Shown piece after piece: positions 24,589 through 32,219 of a stretch of 48,268 nucleotides of DNA. The translations under genes were made by a program, and so were the position numbers. The DNA lies in IMG/VR virus record IMGVR_UViG_3300043172_000805, positions 1-48,268 of that record. The stretch is one strand, 5' to 3'. Below the pieces are notes generated by a model. The model did not search any database and was not told the DNA's origin. It saw nothing but the letters and a program-made list of their open reading frames with translations. The stretch's first letter is position 1. Every line of letters begins with the position of its first letter. The DNA comes from a virus.

Positions 24589-25746
24589 TTGGAACCCATC
24601 TTTGTGGTCGGCTTTCCCGGCCCGATCGGCGGCGCCTGCACGGAACTCTGGCACGTGCTGAAACTCTGGCGTCGGTTTGGACTCGAGGTGCATCTGATCC
24701 CAAGCTGGTCCAGCCCGCCGAAACTCTGGAGGCAGCGAGTCAAGGCGATCGGCTGCACGATCCACCGGGCCAATCCCAACCAAGACGACCTCGGCGCGAT
24801 CGACGGACTCCGCGACGGCCTGGTCGTCAGCTTCTGCAACGCGGCCTTCCTAGGTGAGGCGGATCAGTTCCACCAGCTCGGTTGCCGCGTCGTCTGGGTC
24901 AATTGCATGAACTGGCTGCACGAGCACGAGCGGCGACTCTACGCCGTGCAGGGGCCGTTCGACGCCTACGTCTGCCAGTCGCAATTCCAACGCCGGCGGC
25001 TGGCCTCCGAGCTATCCGGCTTCGGCGTCCGATCCGCGCAGTTCCATCACGTCCCCGGGTTCATCGACGTCGACGAGTTCGAGTTCGCCCCGCAAGAGCG
25101 CACCGCCGGCGACCCGTTCGTCATGGGCCGGCTCTCCCGCGCCAGCCCGGCGAAGTTTTCCACCAACACCTGGCCGATTCTCCGGCGGGTCGATTACGAA
25201 AACAAGCGATATCGCGTGATGGGCTACAACGACGCCGTCACCAAGACGATCGGCCAGCCCCCGGCCTTCGTCGAGACGCTGGCCGAGTGCGCCGAGGATA
25301 CCCCGGCGTTTCTGGCATCGCTGCACGCCTACTGCCAGATCAACGGCGTCGAGAATGAAAACTGGCCGCGGACGGGCCTCGAGGCGATGGCCTCCGGCGT
25401 ACCCATCGTCGTAGAACGCCGCGGCGGCTGGCCCGAAATGATCGACCACGGCCGCACCGGCTTTACATGTGAATCGGATGGCGAAATGGCCCATTGGCTG
25501 GCGCACCTGGCCTACGACGAAACCTTCCGCCTCGAAATGGCTCACCGCGCCTACCATCGGCTGATCCACACGCTGAGCGACCCCGAGGACCTTTGGGCCC
25601 GCTGGTGCCGGGTCTTCCGATCGATACCCAAAAAAGGAGAACCAAGTGGACGCAACGGAAAAACTCGGCATCGTCGTGGCGGCCGTCGGAATGGACGACG
25701 CCCTGGTCGATCGGTTCGTCGGATGCCTGCAAAGGTCGGCGCCTGA
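24589..25746 (+). CDS. Glycosyltransferase, GT4-like (GT-B fold)
   Basis: A 385-residue enzyme starting at TTG after AAAAGGAGA. The acceptor-side glycine loop GFPGPIGGACTELW lies near 8-21. The donor-side GT4 signature NENWPRTGLEAMASGVPIVV (about 257-276), carrying the E-x7-E pattern, is followed by RRGGWPEMIDHGRTGF. It should transfer a sugar from a nucleotide donor. The last ~35 residues are Arg/Gly-rich and translate the 5-prime end of the next gene in another frame, a 101-base overlap. The true end may have been near the IPKKGEP segment. Confidence 0.8.
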   Translation: MEPIFVVGFPGPIGGACTELWHVLKLWRRFGLEVHLIPSWSSPPKLWRQRVKAIGCTIHRANPNQDDLGAIDGLRDGLVVSFCNAAFLGEADQFHQLGCRVVWVNCMNWLHEHERRLYAVQGPFDAYVCQSQFQRRRLASELSGFGVRSAQFHHVPGFIDVDEFEFAPQERTAGDPFVMGRLSRASPAKFSTNTWPILRRVDYENKRYRVMGYNDAVTKTIGQPPAFVETLAECAEDTPAFLASLHAYCQINGVENENWPRTGLEAMASGVPIVVERRGGWPEMIDHGRTGFTCESDGEMAHWLAHLAYDETFRLEMAHRAYHRLIHTLSDPEDLWARWCRVFRSIPKKGEPSGRNGKTRHRRGGRRNGRRPGRSVRRMPAKVGA

Positions 25747-26989
25747 TACGGCCTATCGGCTGCACGTGGAGCGGGAGTCGACCGGCGAGACGCTCTGCCG
25801 GTCGATGGCCCGCAATCGCGGGATCACGGCCCTCTTGCCCCATTGCCGCGTGATCGTCTGCGTCGATCTCGATTGCCTGATTCCGCCGGGCCTAGTTGAG
25901 GCCACCCTGGAGACCGTCGCCGACGGCCGGGCCGTCTGGTGTCTCTGCCGCAATGTCGAAGTCGACCGGGTCGGCAACCCGATCGACTTCGACCAGCTCT
26001 GGTTCCTCCCAAAGCGAACCGCCGGCTTCGGCTCTTGGGTGGGCATGACCGCGGCCGATTGGATCCGGATCGGCGGCTGGGACGAACGCCTGACCCAGTG
26101 GGGCGGCGAGGACGAGCTGGTCAAGGAACGCCGCGCGGCGATGAACATCGAGACCAGGCTGCTGGACTTCCCGCTGTTGCATGTGAACCATCCGGCTCGC
26201 GACGGCGACCCGGGCTGGCGATTGTCCGGCAATATGAAAAACCTCGAAATCGGCCGGCAGCCGGCGCCGCGGAACTGGCTGACCGCCCGGCTTCCGGTCG
26301 ACCCGTACCACAACCATTTTAGTCTGTTCGTGACGGGCTCCTGCAATCGGGCCTGTCCCCAGTGTTCGCAGCGGGGACTGATGCGGGCCGATCCGACCTA
26401 CCAGATGGGACTCGAAGAGGTCGAGGCCTTTATTATCGCCACGCAGGCGTCGGGTTACCAAAAGTACCGCAGCCTGATCATCACCGGCGGCGAACCGCTG
26501 CTCTGGAAACACATCGAGCCGGCCCTGGAGATGCTGTGGGAGGCCGGCCTGGCCGAGCAGATCAACGTCTTTTCCAACGGCCAGGCCCACCAGCGGGTGA
26601 CCCGCCATGTGATGGACCACATCACCACCTTGAGGCTCTCGCGCTACGCGGACAACGCCGAGTCAATCAGCGTCCTGCAAGCCGCGTACGGCGCGAAGAT
26701 CAGAGTCGTCGATCAACTCAGCCACTTCGATCTCCCGACGGCCCTGCTGCCCGAGAGCGTGCTGCCGGCGAAGTGCGTCTGCGAGGGCTGGGCGCTCTAC
26801 AACGGGCGGGTCTACGGCTGCCCGAACCTGCTGGCCGTCTCTCGCGAGCAGGGCGTCGAGCTGACCGAGGAAAGCGTTTGCCCGTTGCGGGTAGGTTACC
26901 GCGAGCTGCTGGCCCGCTTTCCTCGCACGACCCACCCGCTGTGCCGAGCGTGCATCGGCAACGAGAAAGTGAGAAACTATGCTAGCTGA
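25646..26989 (+). CDS. Glycosyltransferase (GT7C-like) fused to radical SAM/SPASM domain
   Basis: A 447-residue fusion starting at GTG after AAAAAAGGAGA. Residues about 1-215 look like a GT-A transferase: VCVDLDCLIPPGL carries the acidic metal-binding motif, and SWVGMTAADWIRIGGWDERL then WGGEDEL match the galactosyltransferase C-terminal motif. From about 228, GSCNRACPQC gives C233, C237 and C240 (CxxxCxxC), and LIITGGEPLL fits radical SAM. Later cysteines (CVCEGW, YGCPN, CPL, CRAC) resemble a SPASM/twitch auxiliary cluster. The fusion suggests glycosylation and radical modification of one target. Confidence 0.8.
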   Translation: MDATEKLGIVVAAVGMDDALVDRFVGCLQRSAPDTAYRLHVERESTGETLCRSMARNRGITALLPHCRVIVCVDLDCLIPPGLVEATLETVADGRAVWCLCRNVEVDRVGNPIDFDQLWFLPKRTAGFGSWVGMTAADWIRIGGWDERLTQWGGEDELVKERRAAMNIETRLLDFPLLHVNHPARDGDPGWRLSGNMKNLEIGRQPAPRNWLTARLPVDPYHNHFSLFVTGSCNRACPQCSQRGLMRADPTYQMGLEEVEAFIIATQASGYQKYRSLIITGGEPLLWKHIEPALEMLWEAGLAEQINVFSNGQAHQRVTRHVMDHITTLRLSRYADNAESISVLQAAYGAKIRVVDQLSHFDLPTALLPESVLPAKCVCEGWALYNGRVYGCPNLLAVSREQGVELTEESVCPLRVGYRELLARFPRTTHPLCRACIGNEKVRNYAS

Positions 26990-27947
26990 AGACGCAAGGA
27001 AACTATTGTTTCGCGTGGCCGACGTGCTGGACGAGGTCGGCCTGCGATTCTTCTTGGCCTACGGCACGGCGCTGGGCGCGATCCGCGAGGGCCGAATCAT
27101 CGCCCATGACGACGATCTGGACATCGGCTGCCTGGCCGAAGACTTTCAGCCGCTGGCCCCGCTGATCGCCTTGGAGCTGCGCCAGCGGAACCTGTTCAAA
27201 CAATGGATCGACCACCGCCACACGCGGCCCTGGTCGGGCGGCGTCTACGCGATCAAGTTCGGCGACCACCTGGGCAACACGGGTGACCTGGCCGTCTGGT
27301 TTCCGTGCGTCTACAAGCGATTTCAACCGGGGCACGCCAACGATCAATCGATCGTCTACCCCCACGAGATCTTCGAGAATCTCACAGGGGTAGACTTCTA
27401 CGGCCGTCGGTTCCTGATTCCGGCCGAGAAGAAACGCTACCTCGAGCTGACCTACGGGGCGAATTGGCGGACGCCGCTGCGCCGCGGAAAGTACAGCCTG
27501 CCGGCGATCCGCCAGGAATCCGCGACCACGCCGATGGTCTACGTGGCCATGTGTGCCGACCCGCTGCACCGAGGCCATATCAGCGTGCTGCGGCAAGCGG
27601 CCTGCTACGGCGAAGTGGTCGTGGGCCTCTTGACGGACGAGGCGATCGCCCAATACAAACCCCACCCGCCGGCGTGCTGCTTCGCCGACCGCCTGGCCGT
27701 GCTCTCGGCACTGGACGGGGTCCGGCTGGTGATCCCGCAGACGACGCTCGACTACCGGCCGAATCTGCAACGGCTCAAGCCGGACATCGTCGTCCACGGC
27801 GACGACTGGCACGAGGGGCCACAACAACAGGCCCGGCACGAAGTGATCGACACCCTGGCGACGTGGGACGGGCAGCTTGTCGAGGTGCCTTACACCCCGG
27901 GGATCAGTTCTACACAAATCAAGGAGCGACTATGCGCTGGGCGGTAG
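26979..27947 (+). CDS. LicD-like phosphotransferase fused to cytidylyltransferase
   Basis: A 322-residue bifunctional protein. Residues 1-180 have the LicD/fukutin motif AYGTALGAIREGRIIAHDDD, followed by LDIG, used to attach phosphocholine-like groups to glycans. Residues about 184-322 form a nucleotidyltransferase with HRGH near 197 and the VHGDDW and GISSTQIKERL motifs of PEP-mutase-associated cytidylyltransferases. The protein could activate a phospho-alcohol with CTP and transfer it to a glycan; substrate unknown. It overlaps the genes on both sides and is co-transcribed with them. Confidence 0.8.
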   Translation: MLAEDARKLLFRVADVLDEVGLRFFLAYGTALGAIREGRIIAHDDDLDIGCLAEDFQPLAPLIALELRQRNLFKQWIDHRHTRPWSGGVYAIKFGDHLGNTGDLAVWFPCVYKRFQPGHANDQSIVYPHEIFENLTGVDFYGRRFLIPAEKKRYLELTYGANWRTPLRRGKYSLPAIRQESATTPMVYVAMCADPLHRGHISVLRQAACYGEVVVGLLTDEAIAQYKPHPPACCFADRLAVLSALDGVRLVIPQTTLDYRPNLQRLKPDIVVHGDDWHEGPQQQARHEVIDTLATWDGQLVEVPYTPGISSTQIKERLCAGR

Positions 27948-28609
27948 GAATGACGGCGGCACCGCGGCCCGGCGGGTCGACGGCTTCGGAGACGCTGGGG
28001 AGCCTGGAGGCGGCCGGCTTCGAGGGCGTCCACGTCTTCGCCGAGCCGGAGACGCGGTTCGACTCGATTCCCGGCGGCGGGACGGTCCACTGCAACGATC
28101 ACCAAAAGGGCGCCTGGCGAAACTGGATCGAGGGGCTCCGCTGGCTGTTGAATTCCGCCACCGACGTGGACGCCTTTCTGATGGTCCAAGACGACGTCGT
28201 CTTCTGCCGCGGGATCCGCGAGCTGATGGAGCGGGTGCTCTGGCCGTCGCCGCACGTGGCCTTCGCCTCGCTCTATACGCCGGCCGCGTTCAAGTTTCCC
28301 ACCGGCTGGAACCTCTTAAATCACGGCTGGTATCACTGCGGCGCGTTGGCCTGGATCATGCCTCCGGCGCACGCCCGCGGGATGGTCGCCGCCCTGGGGG
28401 ACGTCCAGGCCGATAAGCAGATCGATGCACGTGTCGGCAAATGGGCGCTTGACAAGGGCCTTCGAACGTGGACCATCTACCCCAGCCTCTGCGATCACAC
28501 GGGCGTCGGGAACTCGGCGCTCGATAATCACGAGACGGGCGTCGGTCGACGGTCCGGGTCGTTTCCCGGGCCGGAGTTCGACGCGAGGACGCTGGTCTAC
28601 CCAAGATAA
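27932..28609 (+). CDS. Glycosyltransferase-like protein (GT-A type)
   Basis: A 225-residue protein starting at ATG 27932 after AAGGAGCGAC. The segment VDAFLMVQDDVVFCRG near 85-100 has the acidic DDV motif of GT-A nucleotide-sugar enzymes. Conserved-looking HCGALAWIMPPAHARGM and a C-terminal NHETG follow, as in small GT25- or GT2-like transferases. Its start overlaps the LicD-fusion end by 16 bases. The donor is not predictable. Confidence 0.6.
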   Translation: MRWAVGMTAAPRPGGSTASETLGSLEAAGFEGVHVFAEPETRFDSIPGGGTVHCNDHQKGAWRNWIEGLRWLLNSATDVDAFLMVQDDVVFCRGIRELMERVLWPSPHVAFASLYTPAAFKFPTGWNLLNHGWYHCGALAWIMPPAHARGMVAALGDVQADKQIDARVGKWALDKGLRTWTIYPSLCDHTGVGNSALDNHETGVGRRSGSFPGPEFDARTLVYPR

Positions 28610-28626
28610 AGGACAAGGAACCGCGA

Positions 28627-28869
28627 ATGGACGCGAATCAACGCGAAGAAAAACGCCGAGTGCAGGTTTGCTGTTTTGACTGCGGGCGACGTTACGGGGA
28701 TGAGTATGGTTTTCCAGATTTAGTCGTGCCGAATGACGTGTGGGCCAAAATTGCACCCCTGAACGACGAAGGCGGTTTATTGTGTCCGAGTTGCATGTGT
28801 CGCAGGCTTTACCTACTGGGCATTCGCACTACTGGAGAATTTAGGTCTGGCCCACTCTGCAGCAACTGA
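28627..28869 (+). CDS. Small cysteine-rich zinc-ribbon protein
   Basis: An 80-residue protein with CCFDCGRRYGDEYG near 15-28 and LLCPSCMCRRLY near 51-62, a CxxC...CxxC ribbon. The N-terminus (MDANQREEKRR) is coded by a dispersed repeat with units like ACGCGAAT, so the start region may have been supplied by that repeat. It interrupts the glycosyltransferase run. Composition is less GC-biased than its neighbours. Function unknown. Confidence 0.5.
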   Translation: MDANQREEKRRVQVCCFDCGRRYGDEYGFPDLVVPNDVWAKIAPLNDEGGLLCPSCMCRRLYLLGIRTTGEFRSGPLCSN

Positions 28870-28900
28870 CGCGTTTCCCGTCCAAACCCTGGAGAAGCCC

Positions 28901-29626
28901 ATGAAAATCGCCTGCGTCTGCGTGACCTACCTCCGAGCCCACCTGCTGGGCCGCGTCATCCGCTGCTTCCTGCGCCAGACCCACGAAGACCGGGAGCTGA
29001 TCATCCTGGACGACGCGGGCGAATACGCCTCGCAAGAGGGCGATCGCTGGCGGCTGATCTCGATCGACCAGCGGTTTCGGTCGCTCGGCGAGAAGCGCAA
29101 CGCGGCGACGGCGCTGGTCTCGGCCGACGTCGACGCCGTCCACCTCTGGGACGACGACGACCTCTACATGCCCTGGGCCCTGGAAGCGGCCGCCGAGGCG
29201 CTGGAGCATGCTGCCGTCTCGCGGCCCAGCCAGGTCCTCAACGCGACGACGCCCGATATGCGGACGTTGCAGCGTCACTACACGGGCGGCCTGTACCATG
29301 GTGGCTGGGCGTACCGGCTGGACGCCTTTCACGCGCTCGGCGGCTATCGCAACTACGACAACGGCGAAGATCAAGAGCTACTCGCGCGGTTTCCGCAGTT
29401 CGGCATATCGACGGCTGACCCGATCGAACACGGCTTCGACCCTGCCTATATCTACACGAGCGAGCAAAACAACTCCTACCGGATGAGCCATTGTGGCCCC
29501 GACGGCTGGCGCGAGCTGGGCAAGCGGAAACACGACGGAGTCAAGGCGATCGTTCCGGGCATCGAGGAGCCGCTTGGCATCGAGACGGCCACGATTAGCG
29601 AGAACGTCCTGCCGAGGACCTGGTGA
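28901..29626 (+). CDS. Glycosyltransferase family 2
   Basis: A 241-residue GT-A enzyme. The N-terminal KIACVCVTYLRAHLLGRVIR strand-helix start, the ELIILDDAGE motif near 37-46 and the VHLWDDDDLYMPWALEAA metal-binding motif near 81-98 identify GT2. GGYRNYDNGEDQELLARF near 148-165 carries the catalytic ED pair. It should add a sugar from a nucleotide donor. The start follows GGAGAAG; the stop overlaps an alternative GTG of the next gene. Confidence 0.85.
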   Translation: MKIACVCVTYLRAHLLGRVIRCFLRQTHEDRELIILDDAGEYASQEGDRWRLISIDQRFRSLGEKRNAATALVSADVDAVHLWDDDDLYMPWALEAAAEALEHAAVSRPSQVLNATTPDMRTLQRHYTGGLYHGGWAYRLDAFHALGGYRNYDNGEDQELLARFPQFGISTADPIEHGFDPAYIYTSEQNNSYRMSHCGPDGWRELGKRKHDGVKAIVPGIEEPLGIETATISENVLPRTW

Positions 29627-29637
29627 GGGGAAAGCCC

Positions 29638-30510
29638 ATGAACGTCAGACTCCGAGGGGCGATGAACCGGCCGCTGGGCGGCGGGCCGAGCAACGGCATG
29701 TATGCCCTCCAAAAGGCTCTGCGGGAGGAAGTGGCGCGGCGCGGGATCGATTGGTTCGTGATCGACGGGCCGGCCGAGCCGGATGACCTGATCTGGTTCT
29801 GGAACTGGCAAGACATCGGCGAGCTGTTGGAACACGACGCCGACGGCCGGCCGTGGGTGACCGGGCCCAATATCCTATTCGGCAATAGCCGGTGCCCCGG
29901 CGCGGGGTACGGCGAGCGGATTCTCTTGGAGTCGCCCCACTGCCGGCTGATCTTCACCGAGTCGGCCTGGTACGAGCGGCTGATCCGCCGGCACCGGGGC
30001 TCGGCGAACACCGCGCCGATCGTCTTGTGGCCCTATCCGATCGACCCGCAACCCGCCGGCCCGCTGCCGGCCCGTTACGACGTGCTGATCTACGCCAAAA
30101 GCGGTCCGGAGGGCCTGGCCGAGGAAATCGCCGCCCGCTACGCCCGCTCGAAGATCCTCCGCTACGGCCAGTTCTCCCGCGAGGAACTCTACGCCGCGGC
30201 ACGGCGCAGCCGCAGTTGCGTCTATCTGAGCGACGACGATCGGGGTCCGCTGGCGTTGGCCGAGATTCTGCTGTCCGGCTGCCCGGCCGTGGGCATCGAA
30301 CGAGGCGCCCCGTTCGTCGAGCCCGGCCGCAGCGGCATCCGCGTCGACCGCCTCGAGGTAACCCCGATCGTCGAGGCCCTGGAGGATTTGTTGGAATGGG
30401 ACCGAACGGCCGTCCGCCGTCGAGCGTTGGCCGTCTGGGATGCCCAAGCGATCGCCGAGACCGTGCTGGACGCGCTGGATGACGTCCGGACGTCCGTGAC
30501 GGCAATCTAG
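29638..30510 (+). CDS. Glycosyltransferase-like protein (GT4/GT-B type)
   Basis: A 290-residue protein. GGGPSNGMYALQKALREEVA near 14-33 is a GT-B acceptor-domain start. CVYLSDDDRGPLALAEILLS near 197-216, then GCPAVGIERG, resembles the GT4 donor-site E motif. ATG 29638 has a GGGGAAAG ribosome-binding site, so it is preferred over the GTG at 29623. It is the last gene of the glycan cluster; the region up to the BRCT gene contains a possible promoter. Confidence 0.7.
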   Translation: MNVRLRGAMNRPLGGGPSNGMYALQKALREEVARRGIDWFVIDGPAEPDDLIWFWNWQDIGELLEHDADGRPWVTGPNILFGNSRCPGAGYGERILLESPHCRLIFTESAWYERLIRRHRGSANTAPIVLWPYPIDPQPAGPLPARYDVLIYAKSGPEGLAEEIAARYARSKILRYGQFSREELYAAARRSRSCVYLSDDDRGPLALAEILLSGCPAVGIERGAPFVEPGRSGIRVDRLEVTPIVEALEDLLEWDRTAVRRRALAVWDAQAIAETVLDALDDVRTSVTAI

Positions 30511-30641
30511 GCAAGCCCTCCCCCCCTCGGGAATCTTTTTCCGGAAATCCGACGAAATAGCCGGCTTTAGGCGTTGACTTTTCGGCTGATATACGAATAA
30601 TAGATATAGACGCGGGGGGCCGAAACACAAAGGAGAAACCG
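30511..30641. promoter_or_regulatory. Intergenic region with possible promoter
   Basis: An AT-rich island in GC-rich DNA (ATATACGAATAATAGATATA at 30588-30607) follows TTGACT (30575-30580), with TAATAG 18 bases further on as a weak -10. It separates the glycan cluster from the BRCT/ligase module. The promoter call is tentative. Confidence 0.35.
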
Positions 30642-31013
30642 ATGCACGCGACAACCGACACGCTGAACCGAATCCGGCTGGCCGCCCGAGCCCGACTTGG
30701 CATCGACGACGCCGAGCAAGACGTCGACGGCCCGACCACGCTCGATGGCAAGACGGTAGTTGTCGCCGGGCTGCTGCCGAAATGGCACGGCCAGATCGCC
30801 GACCTGATTCGCCGCCACGGCGGCCGAGTTGCCGCGAGGGTAACCCGCGCGACCGACTACGTGGTGGCCGGCTGTTGGCCCGGCACGCGGGGGCTGGCGG
30901 CCGAGCGGCTCGGCGTAACGATCCTCTCGGAGAACCAGTTCCTGGCCCTGGTCGACGCCCCGGCGTTGCCGCGGCCCAGCCTCTTCGCCCCCTACGCCTA
31001 TCCCGGAGAGTAA
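30642..31013 (+). CDS. BRCT-domain protein
   Basis: A 123-residue single-BRCT protein. LDGKTVVVAGLLPKWHGQIA near 34-53, GGRVAARVTRATDYVVAG near 61-78 and LGVTILSENQFLALV near 89-103 follow the NAD-ligase-type BRCT pattern. It starts after AAAGGAGAAACC. It lies just upstream of an ATP-dependent ligase that lacks a BRCT domain, so the two may act together at nicks. Its last third was copied to 31453-31558. Confidence 0.8.
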   Translation: MHATTDTLNRIRLAARARLGIDDAEQDVDGPTTLDGKTVVVAGLLPKWHGQIADLIRRHGGRVAARVTRATDYVVAGCWPGTRGLAAERLGVTILSENQFLALVDAPALPRPSLFAPYAYPGE

Positions 31014-31015
31014 CC

Positions 31016-31159
31016 ATGGACATCTACACCACCGACCTGGACTTGACCGGCTGCCTGATCTCGGAGAAGCTCGACGGCGTGCGGGCGATCTGGGACGGCC
31101 GGAGCCTGACCAGCCGCGACGGTCACAAACGCAAAGGAGAAAACGATGGCGATCGATAA
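31016..31159 (+). pseudogene. Truncated DNA ligase N-terminal fragment
   Basis: The 47-residue frame begins MDIYTTDLDLTGCLISEKLD and keeps the nucleotidyl-lysine motif EKLDG, but leaves ligase homology after SRDGH (31126) and ends in unrelated sequence. It matches the first ~37 residues of the intact ligase at 31561. It is the remnant of one copy of a tandem duplication whose remainder was replaced by the next gene. Confidence 0.8.
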
Positions 31160-31403
31160 GAACAGTAAGATCGTGGCTGTCCTCAATGCAAACCACGAGG
31201 CCGACCCGTGGATCAGCGTGGATGGCAAGAGGATGCAACTCGCGCCCTGCGAACCCGGCTACGACACGAAATGTGATCTGTGCGGCAACGCTGAACAGTA
31301 CGACGAGCGAGACGAGTGTGTCGTCGGCATTTACCACTCGATCGAGGAGGGTGACGACTTTTGTGTTTGCAGCGAGTGCCTCGAAAAACATGACATGCCA
31401 TAA
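31146..31403 (+). CDS. Small cysteine-containing protein inserted in the ligase duplication
   Basis: An 85-residue acidic protein with CDLCGN near 40-45 and VCSECLEKH near 75-83, a CxxC...CxxC zinc-binding pattern. It starts after AAAGGAGAAAACG. Its last codons (ATGCCATAA) are identical to the end of the intact ligase gene, so it seems to have replaced the body of the first ligase copy. Function unknown. Confidence 0.55.
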   Translation: MAIDKNSKIVAVLNANHEADPWISVDGKRMQLAPCEPGYDTKCDLCGNAEQYDERDECVVGIYHSIEEGDDFCVCSECLEKHDMP

Positions 31404-31411
31404 GGACAGCC

Positions 31412-31558
31412 ATGCCACGGAAGAAAAAACCACTTGGGCGGCCGCCGAAGCCGCTCGGCGTCACGATCCTCTCGGAGAACCGGTTCCTGACCCTGGTCGA
31501 CGCCCCGGCCTTGCCACGTCCCAGCCTCTTCGCCCCCTACGCCTATCCGGGAAAATAA
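31412..31558 (+). pseudogene. Chimeric HTH-start/BRCT-end open frame
   Basis: The 48-residue frame begins MPRKKKPLGRPPKPL, a copy of the XRE gene start at 32220. It switches at GCTCG (31453-31457) to LGVTILSENRFLTLVD and the remaining BRCT C-terminus. It is the novel joint of the tandem duplication, with 5-bp microhomology. It lacks complete domains and is probably not functional. Confidence 0.75.
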
Positions 31559-31560
31559 CC

Positions 31561-32211
31561 ATGGACATCTATACCACCAACCTGGACCTGACCGGCTGCC
31601 TGATCTCGGAGAAGGTCGATGGCGTGCAGGCCACCTGGGACGGCGAGAGTCTTTGCAGCCGTGACGGCCACCGCTTGGCCGCCCCCGACTGGTTCCTGGC
31701 AGCCTTACCCGAGCATCCCACTCGCGGCGAGTTGTGGGCCGGGCGAGGCCGCTTCGAGGACGTCCTTTCGGTGGTCAACTCGCCGACGGCCGGCGACCGT
31801 TGGCGGCAGATCCGGTTCGTTGATTTCGATACGGTCCCGCGTTGGCCGGCCGAGTCCCCCGAACACGTCGAGTCCGAGTTGCAACGGATCGTCGACCTCG
31901 GGGGCGAGGGGCTGGTACTACGCACGCCCGGCGGAACGGACTACAAATACACGCCGATCTCCGACGACGACGCCGAGGTGGTCGGCCACGCCGAGGGGAC
32001 CGGTCGCAACAAGGGCCGCTGCGGTGCCCTGCTGGTCCGCGATCGCGACGGCCGGAAGTTCCGCCTGGGCACCGGCCTGGACGACGCGAGCCGCCGCAAC
32101 CCGCCGCGAGTCGGCACAATCGTCAAGTACACCTACCAAGGGCGAACGAAGCGGGGATTGCCCCGGTTCGCCTCATATCTGGGCACCCGCGCCGAGCGAA
32201 CCATGCCATAA
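31561..32211 (+). CDS. ATP-dependent DNA ligase (small)
   Basis: A 216-residue minimal ligase. Motif I is SEKVDGVQATWDG near 17-29, with the adenylated lysine. ELWAGRGRFEDVL matches motif III, GGEGLVLRTPGG (about 112-123) motif IV, and YKYTP motif V. The C-terminal OB fold ends in the GTIVKYTYQGRTKRGLPRF stretch. It seals nicks during replication or repair. The ribosome-binding site is GGGAAAA, weaker than the GGAGAG of the truncated copy. A BRCT protein coded upstream may complement it. Confidence 0.85.
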   Translation: MDIYTTNLDLTGCLISEKVDGVQATWDGESLCSRDGHRLAAPDWFLAALPEHPTRGELWAGRGRFEDVLSVVNSPTAGDRWRQIRFVDFDTVPRWPAESPEHVESELQRIVDLGGEGLVLRTPGGTDYKYTPISDDDAEVVGHAEGTGRNKGRCGALLVRDRDGRKFRLGTGLDDASRRNPPRVGTIVKYTYQGRTKRGLPRFASYLGTRAERTMP

Positions 32212-32219
32212 GGACAGCC

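Larger units (their letters stand above)
30908..31671. repeat. Remnant tandem duplication of the BRCT-ligase-HTH segment
   Basis: Positions 30908-31126 and 31453-31671 are two 219-bp copies without length change. Positions 31395-31457 and 32203-32265 are two 63-bp copies, also equal in length. Together they mark two ends of one ~808-bp tandem duplication. Confidence 0.8.

Noticed and set aside
27305-27931. Longer N-terminus for the 27932 glycosyltransferase
   Set aside because: The upstream frame is a shadow of the LicD fusion; AAGGAG precedes ATG 27932.
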